Assembly: GCF_045124755.1 (NCBI RefSeq)
Contig: NZ_JBGVMK010000162.1
Origin: Succinimonas sp045124755
Lineage (GTDB): Bacteria; Pseudomonadota; Gammaproteobacteria; Enterobacterales; Succinivibrionaceae
Length of the DNA stretch: 19,850 nucleotides
Direction: 5' to 3' (one strand)
The first letter of the stretch is position 1. Every line of letters begins with the position of its first letter. The notes under the pieces were generated by a model. It did not search any database. It was not told where the DNA came from and saw only the letters and a program-made list of their open reading frames with translations. Shown here in pieces: positions 1-7,982 of this stretch. A program made the translations under genes and the position numbers.

Positions 1-1237
1 CATCCTTAGCCACCGTAAGATACCCGGTATGCAGCATCAGAGTGGCAAAGGCATCAAAATCTGTATCCGAGGTAATGGCCGGATAGGTGGTGAATTCCCG
101 GAGGGCAATTTCTTCTGTTTTGCCTTCCAGAAGATGCTGAAAACGCTCAATATCCTTTGGCCGGAGATGCTTCATGCAGATTTCGATAATGTCGTTGCCG
201 CTGGAATTGGCCCAGTAGTTTTCCGGCTGGAATACGGCCGGATTGTGTTCAGTATCCAGAGCGCGGGACAGGAATTTAAGAACGCTCCAGGGACACAGCA
301 TGCTGTGTCCGGCAAAATTATAGCCGTCATACCATTCGAGAACATTACGGAGGCGGTTTTCCATGCCGCACTGACTGAGAAGCTTTATGGCTTCATCTTT
401 GGCGAGCCCGATGAATCTGGAATAGGAAGCATCATTAATGCCAAATTCGTCAAAATTGTTGGTGTCTGTGAAGATGCTCTGATGGGCGATGCGGAGACAG
501 CCGGTAACATAGCCCATTTCCATGCTGTCGTCTGATTTAAGGGAGCTTCCCAGCATTTCCTTGATTACGTCCAGCATGTCATCGTAATAGCCATTCACCT
601 TGGCTTTCTGCAGGGGAACATCGTATTCATCGATGATTATCACGGTCTTGCATTTGCATTCCTTTGAGAGCATTTCGCTGAGGAAGAAAACAGAACTTGA
701 CGCCAGTCTCACAGCCTTGGTCATTACGGTTTTTTTAGTCAGGTCTCTGTTGCCGTCCAGAAAAAAATCAATTCTGCTGGCCAGTGATTTCTTTGCCGCC
801 TTAGATTGTATGTTGCTGGAAAGAAGAAAATTAAATTTTTCAAAAAGAGGACCCAGCACCATATCCAGAAGCCTGTTCATGGCTCCGGCGAAATCTTTCC
901 CCTGGACGGATTTCAGGGAAATACTGATAACCGGGAAGCGTCCCATGTATTCATCACAGAAGGCTTTGTTCTTATAGATGGCCAGATCCTTAAAGAGCCT
1001 TTCAGGCCGGCTTCTGTCCTCCGGATGCTGGTAATTCATTTCCAAAAAGGAGGCCAGCATGCTCATGGAAAGAGTTTTTCCGAATCTCCGGGGCCTCAGG
1101 AGCAATGTAACCTTGGAACGCTGTACCAGGTCTTCAAGATAGGAGGTTTTGTCAATATACACCAGTTTTTTGGTTCTGAGTTCCTCAAAGTTTTCAATAC
1201 CGACTGCAAAATTCCGGTATGTCAGTGATTCAGTCAT
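1..1237 (-). CDS. AAA-ATPase_like / DUF1703-type protein (3' end outside the window)
   Basis: I read this frame by reverse-complementing the left edge. It opens at an ATG whose first codon is 1237-1235, preceded by GGAACAGG, and stays open to position 1, giving about 412 residues. It begins MTESLTYRNFAVGIENFEEL. A Walker A variant typical of this family, RPRRFGKT, lies at about residues 48-55, and a Walker B-like IIIDEYDVPL lies near residue 200. These features match AAA-ATPase_like proteins (PF09820), which usually carry a C-terminal PD-(D/E)XK-type DUF1703 domain; that part would lie outside the window. The family is expanded in gut anaerobes. Its function is unproven, and links to mobile DNA or defence have been suggested. 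The gene has its own upstream region and is divergent from the transporters. The family call is solid; the cellular role is unknown. Confidence 0.85.
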   Translation of the reverse strand, partial: MTESLTYRNFAVGIENFEELRTKKLVYIDKTSYLEDLVQRSKVTLLLRPRRFGKTLSMSMLASFLEMNYQHPEDRSRPERLFKDLAIYKNKAFCDEYMGRFPVISISLKSVQGKDFAGAMNRLLDMVLGPLFEKFNFLLSSNIQSKAAKKSLASRIDFFLDGNRDLTKKTVMTKAVRLASSSVFFLSEMLSKECKCKTVIIIDEYDVPLQKAKVNGYYDDMLDVIKEMLGSSLKSDDSMEMGYVTGCLRIAHQSIFTDTNNFDEFGINDASYSRFIGLAKDEAIKLLSQCGMENRLRNVLEWYDGYNFAGHSMLCPWSVLKFLSRALDTEHNPAVFQPENYWANSSGNDIIEICMKHLRPKDIERFQHLLEGKTEEIALREFTTYPAITSDTDFDAFATLMLHTGYLTVAKD

Positions 1238-1520
1238 ATCCTGTTCCTTAAAAGCATAAACTTTATGACATCAAATGATGTTCTTTGCGCGATTCAAGAC
1301 GAACCGGGAAGAGATAAGCATCTGGAGTGATTTTACCCGGCGAATCCGTTATTTGTTCTGCCTCTCCGTATTCAGGAAGCTTAGCACATATGTTCCCGGA
1401 ATATCTGAACCTCCTTGGCAAATAACGTGCCCGAAAATAAGAAAGTTTGCTGATTTCCGCTTTTTCAGTCGTTTCAGTGTTTTTCAGGCTGTATTGACTT
1501 CGAATTTCGGGGAGATTCCT

Positions 1521-1615
1521 ATGGTCACCACCGTCTGCCAGACAAATAAGAAAACCGGGGGGTTCACGCCTATTCCTCCGAATTCTACTGGGATCCTGTC
1601 ACCAAAAAGCCCTGA
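1521..1615 (+). pseudogene. Transposase N-terminal remnant (IS1634/IS4-like), frame-broken
   Basis: An ATG at 1521 follows a good ribosome site, GGGGAG at 1509-1514. It reads MVTTVCQTNKKTG and then meets a run of six G at 1557-1562. The -1 frame after the run continues GVHAYSSEFYWDPVTKKP and stops at TGA 1613-1615. Joined, the pieces resemble the start of IS1634-type transposases, which typically read KKTGVxYxYExxSYWDxxxKxxR. With four G instead of six, the junction would read TGV as in the family. About 33 codons are recognisable and nothing convincing follows, so this is a decayed fragment, not an active element. The family assignment is from memory of the motif and is moderate. Confidence 0.5.
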
Positions 1616-1631
1616 CCAGCAGACATGTCTG

Positions 1632-1662
1632 AGCCGGCGCGGAAAGCCGGTTTTCTTTTTTT
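1632..1662 (+). terminator. Rho-independent terminator-like hairpin
   Basis: The stem is AGCCGG paired with CCGGTT (one G-T wobble) around a loop of about nine bases, followed by TTTTCTTTTTTT. It lies directly after the transposase scrap and after a 12-base palindrome. No intact gene upstream on this strand needs it, so it may belong to the lost element or to a small RNA. Confidence 0.5.
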
Positions 1663-1852
1663 GGGGGGTGATGCTTTGGAGTTCCCTTATTTTCAGCGCT
1701 GAGACGCCAGTCAGGGAGAGGCATCTGCCCGGGCCTTTGCAGACTCTGAAAATACGTTCAAAAGCTATCCAAAACTATCCAAAACAGCAGCCCGGACTGA
1801 TTTCGGGTAAAATAACGCCTGTTTTTGCAGTTATTCATGGGAAATAATCGAG

Positions 1853-3178
1853 ATGGTTTCTGAAAACAGCGCCCCCTCCGCCGCTGAAAAGATCAAGTCC
1901 CGCATGGGCTTTATCCTGCTTTCCGCCGGATGCGCCATCGGCCTCGGCAACGTCTGGCGTTTTCCGTATATCGTCGGGGAGAACGGCGGCGGCATATTTG
2001 TGGCGGTGTATATCCTCTGTCTCATTCTGGTGGGGGTTCCGGCGGTGCTGCTGGAGGTGGCGCTGGGCCGGGCGACCCGAAAATCCATAGTCCGGGCTTA
2101 TGAAGTCGCGGAGCCTCCGGGAAGCAAGTGGCATCTTTCCCGCTATGTTCTGATTCTGGGGCCCTATATTTTGCTGGGCTTTTACACGGTGCTTACCGGC
2201 TGGCTCCTTTATTATCTCTGGGCCTTCCTTGCCGGGGATTTCAATCAGCTTTCTCAGATGCCGGCCGCTGATGCCCGTACTGCCAACCTTGAGAAATTCC
2301 GGAGCTTTATTGAGAATCCGGTTATCATGCTTGCCGGAACCTTTGCTGTTATCGGGATCGCCGGGACTATCGCCCTCCGCCGGGTGGAAAAGGGACTGGA
2401 GGCGGTTACCAAGACCATCATGCTCCTTCTTCTTTTTATGCTGCTGGCTCTGGTAGGCTACTGCCTGACGCTCCCCGGAGCCCTGGAGGGAGTAAAGTAT
2501 TACCTTTATCCGGATTTTGAGCAATTCCGGAAGGCCGGCATCGCCAGAGTGGTTACCGAGGCGCTCACTCAGGCCTTCTTTACTCTGAGCGTGGGACAGG
2601 GCTCTCTCTTGGTATTCGGCAGCTATGCCACCAGGGAGCGCTCTCTGGTAAATGAAACCCTCTTCATTACGGGACTGGACTTTGCGGTAGCATTCCTGGC
2701 CGGGCTTATAATTTTTCCGGCGTGCTTCAGCTACGGCATTTCCCCGGACAGCGGCCCGAATCTCCTCTTTATCACCATGATCAATGTTTTTTCCCGCATG
2801 GATCACGGGCAGATCGCCGGAGCTTTGTTTTTCCTCTTTATGTTCACCGCCGCCTTTACCACCGTGGCCACGGTATTTGAGGGGAACATGGCGGCTCTGC
2901 GGGATCTTTTCGGGATCCGGAGAATTCCGGGAGCTTTGATTAACATGGCCCTGATTGCCGCTCTGGCAGTGCCGGTGGCTCTGGGCTTTAATGCGCTGAA
3001 GGATATTCATCCCCTGGGAGGAGACAGCAATTTTCTGGATCTGGGAGACTTTATTGTCAGTGCCAATATTCTGCCCTGCGGAGCTCTGTTCCTGACGCTG
3101 TTCGTTGCTCTGGGCTGGGGCTTTCAGAATTTCCGGCGGGAGGTTAATACCGGCAGGGGACTTAAGCTCCCCGGCTGA
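1853..3178 (+). CDS. Na+-coupled SNF/NSS-family amino-acid transporter, TGA-shortened (11-TM form)
   Basis: The 441-residue product belongs to the neurotransmitter:sodium symporter family (TC 2.A.22, LeuT fold), inner-membrane importers that use the Na+ gradient. TM1 carries the signature AGCAIGLGNVWRFPYI at residues 25-40, with the unwound Na+/substrate segment GNVWRFP. TM6 shows TQAFFTLSVGQGSLLVFGSY. The substrate cannot be read from sequence; relatives carry tyrosine, tryptophan or hydrophobic amino acids. The ribosome site before ATG 1853 is weak (GGGA near 1839). The frame closes at TGA 3176-3178, but the same frame continues to TAA 3269-3271 and encodes a plausible TM12. The stop aligns with Trp of the next gene's product, in its LPAWLAPYFR. 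Without the extension the protein would have 11 helices, as in functional Tyt1, so it may still work. Confidence 0.9.
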   Translation: MVSENSAPSAAEKIKSRMGFILLSAGCAIGLGNVWRFPYIVGENGGGIFVAVYILCLILVGVPAVLLEVALGRATRKSIVRAYEVAEPPGSKWHLSRYVLILGPYILLGFYTVLTGWLLYYLWAFLAGDFNQLSQMPAADARTANLEKFRSFIENPVIMLAGTFAVIGIAGTIALRRVEKGLEAVTKTIMLLLLFMLLALVGYCLTLPGALEGVKYYLYPDFEQFRKAGIARVVTEALTQAFFTLSVGQGSLLVFGSYATRERSLVNETLFITGLDFAVAFLAGLIIFPACFSYGISPDSGPNLLFITMINVFSRMDHGQIAGALFFLFMFTAAFTTVATVFEGNMAALRDLFGIRRIPGALINMALIAALAVPVALGFNALKDIHPLGGDSNFLDLGDFIVSANILPCGALFLTLFVALGWGFQNFRREVNTGRGLKLPG

Positions 3179-3271
3179 ACCTCCTGGTATTTCCGGCTTT
3201 TGCTGCCTCTCCTGATTGCTCTGATACTCTTTTCCGGGTATGCGGACATTATTTCCAAGTGGAGTTCATAA
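3179..3271 (+). other. In-frame coding extension after TGA (TM12-like)
   Basis: Thirty sense codons follow the transporter stop in the same frame and end at TAA 3269-3271. They encode TSWYFRLLLPLLIALILFSG and then a short tail, a hydrophobic helix that matches the last segment of the downstream paralogue (YFRYVIPLIIATVFILGY). TGA at 3176 sits where the paralogue has TGG (Trp). The TAA is one base before the ATG of the next gene (3273), which suggests that the ancestral first gene ended here and was translationally coupled to the second. Confidence 0.8.
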
Positions 3272-3272
3272 C

Positions 3273-4679
3273 ATGACAGACACCCAAGATAATTCTCAGA
3301 AGACGGCCCGGGGTATTCTCTCCTCCCGGCTGTCCTTTATTCTCATTTCCGCCGGGTGCGCCATCGGCCTCGGCAATGTCTGGCGTTTCCCCTATATTGC
3401 CGGCCATAACGGCGGCGCGGCCTTTGTGCTGGTTTATCTCCTGTGTCTCCTGCTTCTGGGGCTCCCCTGTCTTGCCATGGAGCTTGCCATCGGCAGAGCT
3501 TCCCGGAAGAGCGTAACCCGAGCCTTTGAGGAGCTGGAAGCCCCGGGAAGCAAATGGCATCTATTTAAATACCTGATGTCTCTGGGCCCTTATGTGCTGA
3601 TGGCCTATTACACGGTGATCACCGGGTGGATTCTTTATTATTGCTGGAGCTTTCTGGCCGCTCTTCCAAGGCTGATTTCTCAGGAGGCGGCTTCTTCAGG
3701 AGGCGTTCCGGAGCTTTCCTTTGCTGGGGTGATCAGTTCTCCCGGTCTCTCTCTGGGCTTTATGATCGCCGTGGTTTTTTTTGGCGGTCTGGTCTGTTTC
3801 TGCGGCATCAAAAAGGGCGTGGAACGGTTCACGAGACCCATGCTGATCATGCTTTTGGTTCTCCTGACGGCTATGGCGCTTTACAGTCTTTCTCTTCCCG
3901 GAGCCATGGAGGGCGTGAAATACTATCTTTATCCCGATTTCGGCAAAATGCAGGAAGCCGGCATTATCAATGTGATCTGGGATGCCCTTAATCAGGCCTT
4001 TTTCACTTTGAGCGTGGGACAGGGCTGTCTTTTGGCCATCGGGAGCTACAGCAGCAGGAAACGCACCATTCTGGGGGAATCCCTCTGGATAGTGGGCACC
4101 GATACCTTTGTGGCTCTTATGGCCGGGCTTATTATATTTCCGGCCTGTATCAGCATGGGCCTCAAGCCTGATGCCGGCCCCTCTCTTTTGTTCAATACCA
4201 TGCTGTCGGTATTCGCCAAAATGGAATACGGTCTCTTGGTGGGCGCGGCCTTTTTTGTGTTCATGTTCTTTGCGGCCATTACTACCGTGATCACGGTATT
4301 TGAGAGCGCTCTTGCGGGATATGCGGACTTCTTCGGGAGCTCCCGGAGAAAGTCCGTGGTAATAAATACCCTCCTTATTATGCTGCTTTCCGTCCCCTGC
4401 GTGCTGGGCTTTAATGTCTGGTCGGACGTTACCCTGATGAACTGGAATATCCTGGAGATAGAGGACTTTATTGAAAGCAATAACATTCTGCCGCTTGGCT
4501 CTCTGGGTCTGGCGCTTTTTGTGGCCTGGGGCTGGGGCTTCTCCCGGTTCCGGGAGGAGATGAATACCGGAGAGGGCCCGAAGCTTCCCGCCTGGCTGGC
4601 TCCGTATTTTCGGTACGTGATCCCTCTCATCATTGCCACAGTCTTTATTCTGGGCTACTGCGACAAGTTTCTGACCTAG
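3273..4679 (+). CDS. Na+-coupled SNF/NSS-family amino-acid transporter (full-length paralogue)
   Basis: The 468-residue product is a 12-helix SNF/NSS symporter (TC 2.A.22, LeuT fold) in the inner membrane. TM1 carries AGCAIGLGNVWRFPYIAG, and TM6 carries NQAFFTLSVGQGCLLAIGSY. The C-terminal helix YFRYVIPLIIATVFILGYCD is intact. I chose ATG 3273 over the in-frame ATG at 3240. It has GGAG at 3261-3264 with eight bases of spacing and gives MTDTQDNSQ, while the upstream start would lie inside the old coding region of the preceding gene. The two transporters are close paralogues (SKWHL, YTVxTGW, GVKYYLYPDF are shared), so this is a tandem duplication and likely one transcript. A pair could have diverged in substrate, or one copy could be decaying. 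The substrate is unknown. Confidence 0.93.
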   Translation: MTDTQDNSQKTARGILSSRLSFILISAGCAIGLGNVWRFPYIAGHNGGAAFVLVYLLCLLLLGLPCLAMELAIGRASRKSVTRAFEELEAPGSKWHLFKYLMSLGPYVLMAYYTVITGWILYYCWSFLAALPRLISQEAASSGGVPELSFAGVISSPGLSLGFMIAVVFFGGLVCFCGIKKGVERFTRPMLIMLLVLLTAMALYSLSLPGAMEGVKYYLYPDFGKMQEAGIINVIWDALNQAFFTLSVGQGCLLAIGSYSSRKRTILGESLWIVGTDTFVALMAGLIIFPACISMGLKPDAGPSLLFNTMLSVFAKMEYGLLVGAAFFVFMFFAAITTVITVFESALAGYADFFGSSRRKSVVINTLLIMLLSVPCVLGFNVWSDVTLMNWNILEIEDFIESNNILPLGSLGLALFVAWGWGFSRFREEMNTGEGPKLPAWLAPYFRYVIPLIIATVFILGYCDKFLT

Positions 4680-4684
4680 CAGGA

Positions 4685-4701
4685 AAACGGGGTTCCGCCC
4701 C
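4685..4701 (+). repeat. Short GC hairpin, first copy of a pair in this window
   Basis: AAACGGGGTTCCGCCCC lies just after the second transporter's stop. GGGG and CCCC pair around TTCCG. It matches 18610-18626 on the other strand at 16 of 17 bases. Both copies lie directly after a stop codon. Confidence 0.35.
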
Positions 4702-4745
4702 ATAAAAAGCTTACAAACAGGAATAAACAAAAGGATCCACACCAA

Positions 4746-5459
4746 ATGAAATATCAGAAAGCAGGGAGCGGCTCCTCCTCCCGGGACTCCTCCGGGAAAT
4801 CCGGCAAGGGCGTTTCTCAGGGCAAAACCGGAGCTCCCGGCCGCGGTTCCGGGACGGTGCGCATAATAAGCGGCAGATTCCGGGGCCGGCGGCTTCCGGT
4901 GCTGGACAGCGAGGGACTCCGGCCCACCACCGACAGAGTGCGGGAGACCGTGTTCAACTGGCTGATGTTCCGGGTGGCAGGCTCATCCTGTCTGGATATG
5001 TTTGCGGGAAGCGGCGGCCTTGGTTTTGAGGCCTGGTCCCGGGGCGCCCGGAGATCTGTGCTTCTGGAAAAAAATCACCAGGTTTTTCAGAACCTGAAAA
5101 GGAATGCCGGGCTCCTTGCCGACAGGGACAGCGCCGGGGAGCCGGAGGTTATCGAAGGGGACGCGCTCTCCTGGGGCAGAAGCTATCACGGGGAACCCTT
5201 TGATATTGTGTTTCTGGATCCGCCCTTCCGGAAGGGCATGCTGGAGGAGGCTCTGGCGCTCCTGCCCGGCCTTGTCCGTCCCGACGGCTTTGTCTATGTG
5301 GAACAGGAGTCCGAGGCCGCCATAGCTCTTCCCGGTTTTTTAAGACCGTACCGGGAGGGCCGGGCAGGGCAGGTGGTGTATCGGCTCTTTCAGATGGCCG
5401 CAGAAGATCCGGAAAAAGAGCCGGCAAAAGATCTGACAAAGGGGGAGGAAATCCGGTAA
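4746..5459 (+). CDS. rsmD: 16S rRNA (guanine-966-N2)-methyltransferase RsmD
   Basis: RsmD methylates G966 of 16S rRNA during assembly of the 30S subunit, using S-adenosylmethionine. The 237-residue product has the family entry GSGTVRIISGRFRGRRLPV at residues 34-52, the motif LRPTTDRVRETVFNWL, the SAM-binding LDMFAGSGGLG at 83-93, and the N2-guanine catalytic motif DPPF at 158-161. It ends AGQVVYRLFQ as in E. coli. The first 30 or so residues are a Ser/Gly/Lys-rich basic extension longer than in E. coli, and the tail after residue 217 is charged. The ribosome site is modest (AAGGAT about 10 bases upstream), so the true start could be further in, such as a GTG at 4858, but that would remove the conserved GSG. 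It lies 66 bases downstream of the transporter on the same strand and may share its transcript. Confidence 0.95.
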   Translation: MKYQKAGSGSSSRDSSGKSGKGVSQGKTGAPGRGSGTVRIISGRFRGRRLPVLDSEGLRPTTDRVRETVFNWLMFRVAGSSCLDMFAGSGGLGFEAWSRGARRSVLLEKNHQVFQNLKRNAGLLADRDSAGEPEVIEGDALSWGRSYHGEPFDIVFLDPPFRKGMLEEALALLPGLVRPDGFVYVEQESEAAIALPGFLRPYREGRAGQVVYRLFQMAAEDPEKEPAKDLTKGEEIR

Positions 5460-5491
5460 CAGGCTGAGGGGAAGGGAATTACGTCCCCGCC

Positions 5492-5990
5492 TTAAAACGT
5501 ATCGTATTCCGCGGCATATTTCTGCCAGTGTTTGACTTCGGCATTCATAAATTCCCAGAAATTATCAGCGATTTTTTTCAGGGAGCCTTTTCTGCGCACC
5601 TGACACGAATATACTGCGCCGGTAACGCTGCTTTGAATAAAGATGGGAAGGTCGGGCTCGAAATTCCCGATGCAGTAGCAGTCCTCCGGAAAATCCAGCC
5701 CGAGTTCCTTGCTGTTATTCCGATGAATAACGGTTACCTCCGCGGTATCATTGAGATCGCAGTCCACGTAGAATATCTCCCACGATTTCAAATGAACGAT
5801 AATGCTTCACAAACTCCCGGTAATCCTTAAAAAGAGGGAGTCCCATAATCTGTTCCATTTCAAGGATTTCCTGTTCGGTATGGCCGTTATCCGCATCGGC
5901 CTCAAAGCTGAACTCAACTGCATCAGGCTCTGAGCTTACAATGGTAATTTCGCTGAGAACTTTTTCCAGTTCTTCGTATGTTTTGATCAT
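5492..5990 (-). pseudogene. SUKH (SMI1/KNR4)-like protein split by a frame change
   Basis: Two overlapping minus-strand frames look like one SUKH-domain protein of about 165 residues. The first starts at ATG 5990 after a good ribosome site (AAGGAAA) and carries an N-terminal helix plus EMEQIMGLPLFKDYREFVKH, matching the SUKH entry 'IE..LG..LP.DYREF'. It then runs out of frame and stops at 5748. The second frame, one base downstream, reads EIFYVDCDLNDTAEVTVIHR and continues through FPEDCYCIG, IFIQSSVTGAVY and ADNFWEFMNAEV, the SUKH core strands and C-terminal helix. The switch must fall between 5806 and 5748. Removing one base near 5785 would fuse them. SUKH proteins in bacteria are mostly immunity proteins against polymorphic toxins; no toxin is adjacent. 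It may be a pseudogene or a recoded gene. Confidence 0.7.
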
Positions 5991-6187
5991 GCTGGTTTCC
6001 TTGGGTTTCCGAAAAACAAACTGTGGATCGCTGTTGTTTTAAACTGCTGTTCCCTGTTATGGCATTCGTTCATATGCAACAGCGCCAAATAGCAGTCTGG
6101 TGAAATTTTGACCGGGATGCAAAAAAAAACTGCGCTTTTCTTCACGTATTTAAAGGGCGGCGGGAGAGAGTGCGAAGCCAGAAATAA

Positions 6188-6211
6188 AAAAAGGGCCGAA
6201 AGGCCCTTTTT
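6188..6211 (-). terminator. Strong intrinsic terminator after pykF (symmetric)
   Basis: AAAAAGGGCC, a GAAA tetraloop on the plus strand, and GGCCCTTTTT form a 10-bp stem. The flanking A and T tracts let it work in both directions. It lies about 36 bases past the pykF stop on the minus strand. Confidence 0.9.
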
Positions 6212-6247
6212 CAAGTTTATGTCCCGGAGTTTCCGGAGAGATTCAGA

Positions 6248-7660
6248 TTAAAGCACCTGAACAGAAGAGGTGTTGGTGGTGCCGGAAGCAACCTGAGCGC
6301 CGCACACTACCACAATGGCATCGCCCTTCTTGGCCAGACCGCTGTTAATGGACTCGGCGCGGGCTACGGTAATGAGCTCGTCAAGAGACTTCACCTTCTC
6401 ATGAACTACCGGAGTTACGCCGCGCACGATGCAGAGCTGCCGGGCAGTCTTCATGTTGGGAGTAATGGCCAGAATGTTGCTGGTAGGGAAGTACTTGCGG
6501 ATGGCGCGGGCAGTGCGGCCTTGAACGGTGGATACCACGATGAGCGGAGACTTCAGGTTGCAGGCCATTTCCACAGCGCCCTGACATACAGCCTCGGTGA
6601 TCTCGTTGGTGTTGTGGTCATCCAGATAACGCGGAGTTACCACCGGATCGGTGCGTTCGCAGATGGAAGCCATGGTGCACACAGCCTCGTGAGGATATTT
6701 GCCCTTGGCGGACTCGCCGGAAAGCATTACGGCATCGGTGCCGTCCAGAATGGCGTTAGCCACGTCGCCGGCTTCAGCGCGGGTCGGACGCGGGTTCTTC
6801 TGCATGGAATCCAGCATCTGGGTAGCGGTTACCACGATCTTGCCTACTTCATTGCAGCGGCGGATGATGCGCTTCTGAGCAAAAATAACTTCCTGAGGCG
6901 GAATTTCCACGCCCATGTCGCCGCGGGCTACCATGATGCCGTCGGAAGCGGAAAGAATGTCTTCAAAGTTATCAAGGCCTTCCTGGTTTTCGATCTTGGA
7001 GATGATCTTGATGTCCTGGCCGCCGTGGGTATCAAGGAAGGTACGTACGTCATCAACGTCCTTCTTCTTGCGTACGAAGGATACGGCGATAAAGTCAACG
7101 CCCATCTGAGCGCCGAATTCCAGGTCGCCCTGATCCTTCGGAGAAAGAGCCGGCAGGTTGGTGATTACGCCCGGAAGGTTAACACCCTTCTTGTTGCCGA
7201 GCTTGGCATTGTTAAGGACTTCGCATTCGGCTGCTGTTTCGTCGGCGTTCTTGGAAAGAACCTTGAGGCCGATAAGACCGTCATCTACCAGAATGATCTT
7301 GCCAACTTCGATGTCGTGCACGAGACCGGGATAGGAAACGGCACAGCTCTCATTGGTGGTGGGCTTGCTCATGTCGGTGTGAATGGTAAACTTCTGTCCC
7401 TTTACCAGTTCTACCTCGCCGTCGTTGGGAACTTCGCCGGTGCGGATTTCAGGGCCTTTGGTATCAAGAATGATGGCGTAGATTTTGCCGGTATCCTTCA
7501 TAATCGCATTGATGGTTTTAATGCGGGCGCCCTGCTCTTCGTGATCGCCGTGAGAGAAGTTGAGGCGCATAACGTTCATGCCAGAATCAAGAAGATCCTG
7601 AAGGACTTCGCGAGGCTCGGATTTGGGTCCGATAGTACATACCATCTTAGTTTTCTTCAT
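6248..7660 (-). CDS. pykF: Pyruvate kinase, PykF type
   Basis: Pyruvate kinase converts phosphoenolpyruvate and ADP to pyruvate and ATP, the last step of glycolysis, in the cytoplasm. The product is 470 residues, the same length as E. coli PykF, and collinear with it from MKKTKMVCTIGPKSEP to the final NTSSVQVL. Key motifs are MNVMRLNFSHG near the N terminus, DTKGPEIRTGE, the active-site stretch IISKIENQEGLDNF with the catalytic lysine, MVARGDMGVEIP, and ATQMLDSMQKNPRPTRAE. The C-terminal domain, where fructose-1,6-bisphosphate binds in PykF, is complete. ATG 7660 follows AAGGA with good spacing. It is a single-gene transcript, with its own promoter at 7725-7753 and a terminator at 6188-6211. 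Arg codons are mostly CGC or CGT, as in tig, which fits high expression. Confidence 0.97.
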   Translation of the reverse strand: MKKTKMVCTIGPKSEPREVLQDLLDSGMNVMRLNFSHGDHEEQGARIKTINAIMKDTGKIYAIILDTKGPEIRTGEVPNDGEVELVKGQKFTIHTDMSKPTTNESCAVSYPGLVHDIEVGKIILVDDGLIGLKVLSKNADETAAECEVLNNAKLGNKKGVNLPGVITNLPALSPKDQGDLEFGAQMGVDFIAVSFVRKKKDVDDVRTFLDTHGGQDIKIISKIENQEGLDNFEDILSASDGIMVARGDMGVEIPPQEVIFAQKRIIRRCNEVGKIVVTATQMLDSMQKNPRPTRAEAGDVANAILDGTDAVMLSGESAKGKYPHEAVCTMASICERTDPVVTPRYLDDHNTNEITEAVCQGAVEMACNLKSPLIVVSTVQGRTARAIRKYFPTSNILAITPNMKTARQLCIVRGVTPVVHEKVKSLDELITVARAESINSGLAKKGDAIVVVCGAQVASGTTNTSSVQVL

Positions 7661-7982
7661 ACAAATTCCTTAGAAAATAGCTCAATCATCTGAAAGGCCG
7701 TCATTACCGGCAAATTTCCCGCGCATTTTACCTTGAAAATGTGATTAATTCAAAAATTTCGTAAAATGTTTTGGCAATTTTTGTTCAGGAATCTGCTTCC
7801 GGTGTTAGAGATGCTCCGGCAGGTTTTAAGCGTTTTGCCGTTCCCGTCCGGGATTATTCCTAATTAATAGGACAGATGTCCGGTCAGGATTGGTTTTTCC
7901 GGAGAGACTCCGGCGTTATTCCTGCTCCTTCCGGCGGATTATGGATGCCGCCATTTTTTTGTATTCCAGGAGTTTTTTTCCG
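7661..7982. other. Divergent promoter region between pykF and the nuclease-like gene
   Basis: This 322-base region holds the pykF promoter at 7725-7753. The rest, before ATG 7983, is moderately AT-rich. An open frame can be extended upstream from 7983 to a TTG at 7890, but it has no ribosome site, so I treat that part as leader. I see no clear promoter for the plus-strand gene. Confidence 0.6.
7725..7753 (-). promoter_or_regulatory. Sigma-70 promoter of pykF
   Basis: On the minus strand, TTGAAT (7753-7748) and TAAAAT (7730-7725) are separated by 17 bases. The -10 matches five of six consensus bases and the -35 four of six. The predicted start lies about 50-60 bases upstream of the pykF ATG. 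Confidence 0.75.

Larger units (their letters stand above)
1238..1852. other. Divergent intergenic region with transposase remnant and terminator-like hairpin
   Basis: This 615-base gap lies between the ATPase gene and the first transporter. The recognisable content is the transposase N-terminal scrap at 1521-1615, a perfect 12-base palindrome CAGACATGTCTG at 1620-1631, and the hairpin with T tract at 1632-1662. A long plus-strand frame crosses most of the gap, but it is proline- and arginine-rich and unlike any family I know, so I do not call it a gene. The final 190 bases before 1853 show no clear promoter. Confidence 0.6.

Noticed and set aside
1275..1847. 190-codon plus-strand frame in the first intergenic region
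   Set aside because: It lacks a ribosome site and family resemblance. Part of it overlaps the transposase scrap, whose recognisable residues switch to another frame after the G run.
1835..4745. Long minus-strand frames opposite the two transporters (391 and 349 codons)
   Set aside because: They are rich in His, Gln, Gly and Lys, the mirror image of hydrophobic transporter codons. Both plus-strand genes are clear SNF members.
5987..6214. 75-codon minus-strand frame between pykF and the SUKH gene
   Set aside because: Its start lies inside the pykF terminator hairpin and its composition is non-coding.
6401..7693. 430-codon open frame on the plus strand opposite pykF
   Set aside because: It is the antisense of a fully conserved pyruvate kinase. 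Its length is a by-product of biased codon use, and the protein has no recognisable family.
7890..7982. Upstream TTG extension of the nuclease-like protein
   Set aside because: It adds 31 aromatic- and Arg-rich residues without a ribosome site, whereas ATG 7983 has AGGAG upstream.
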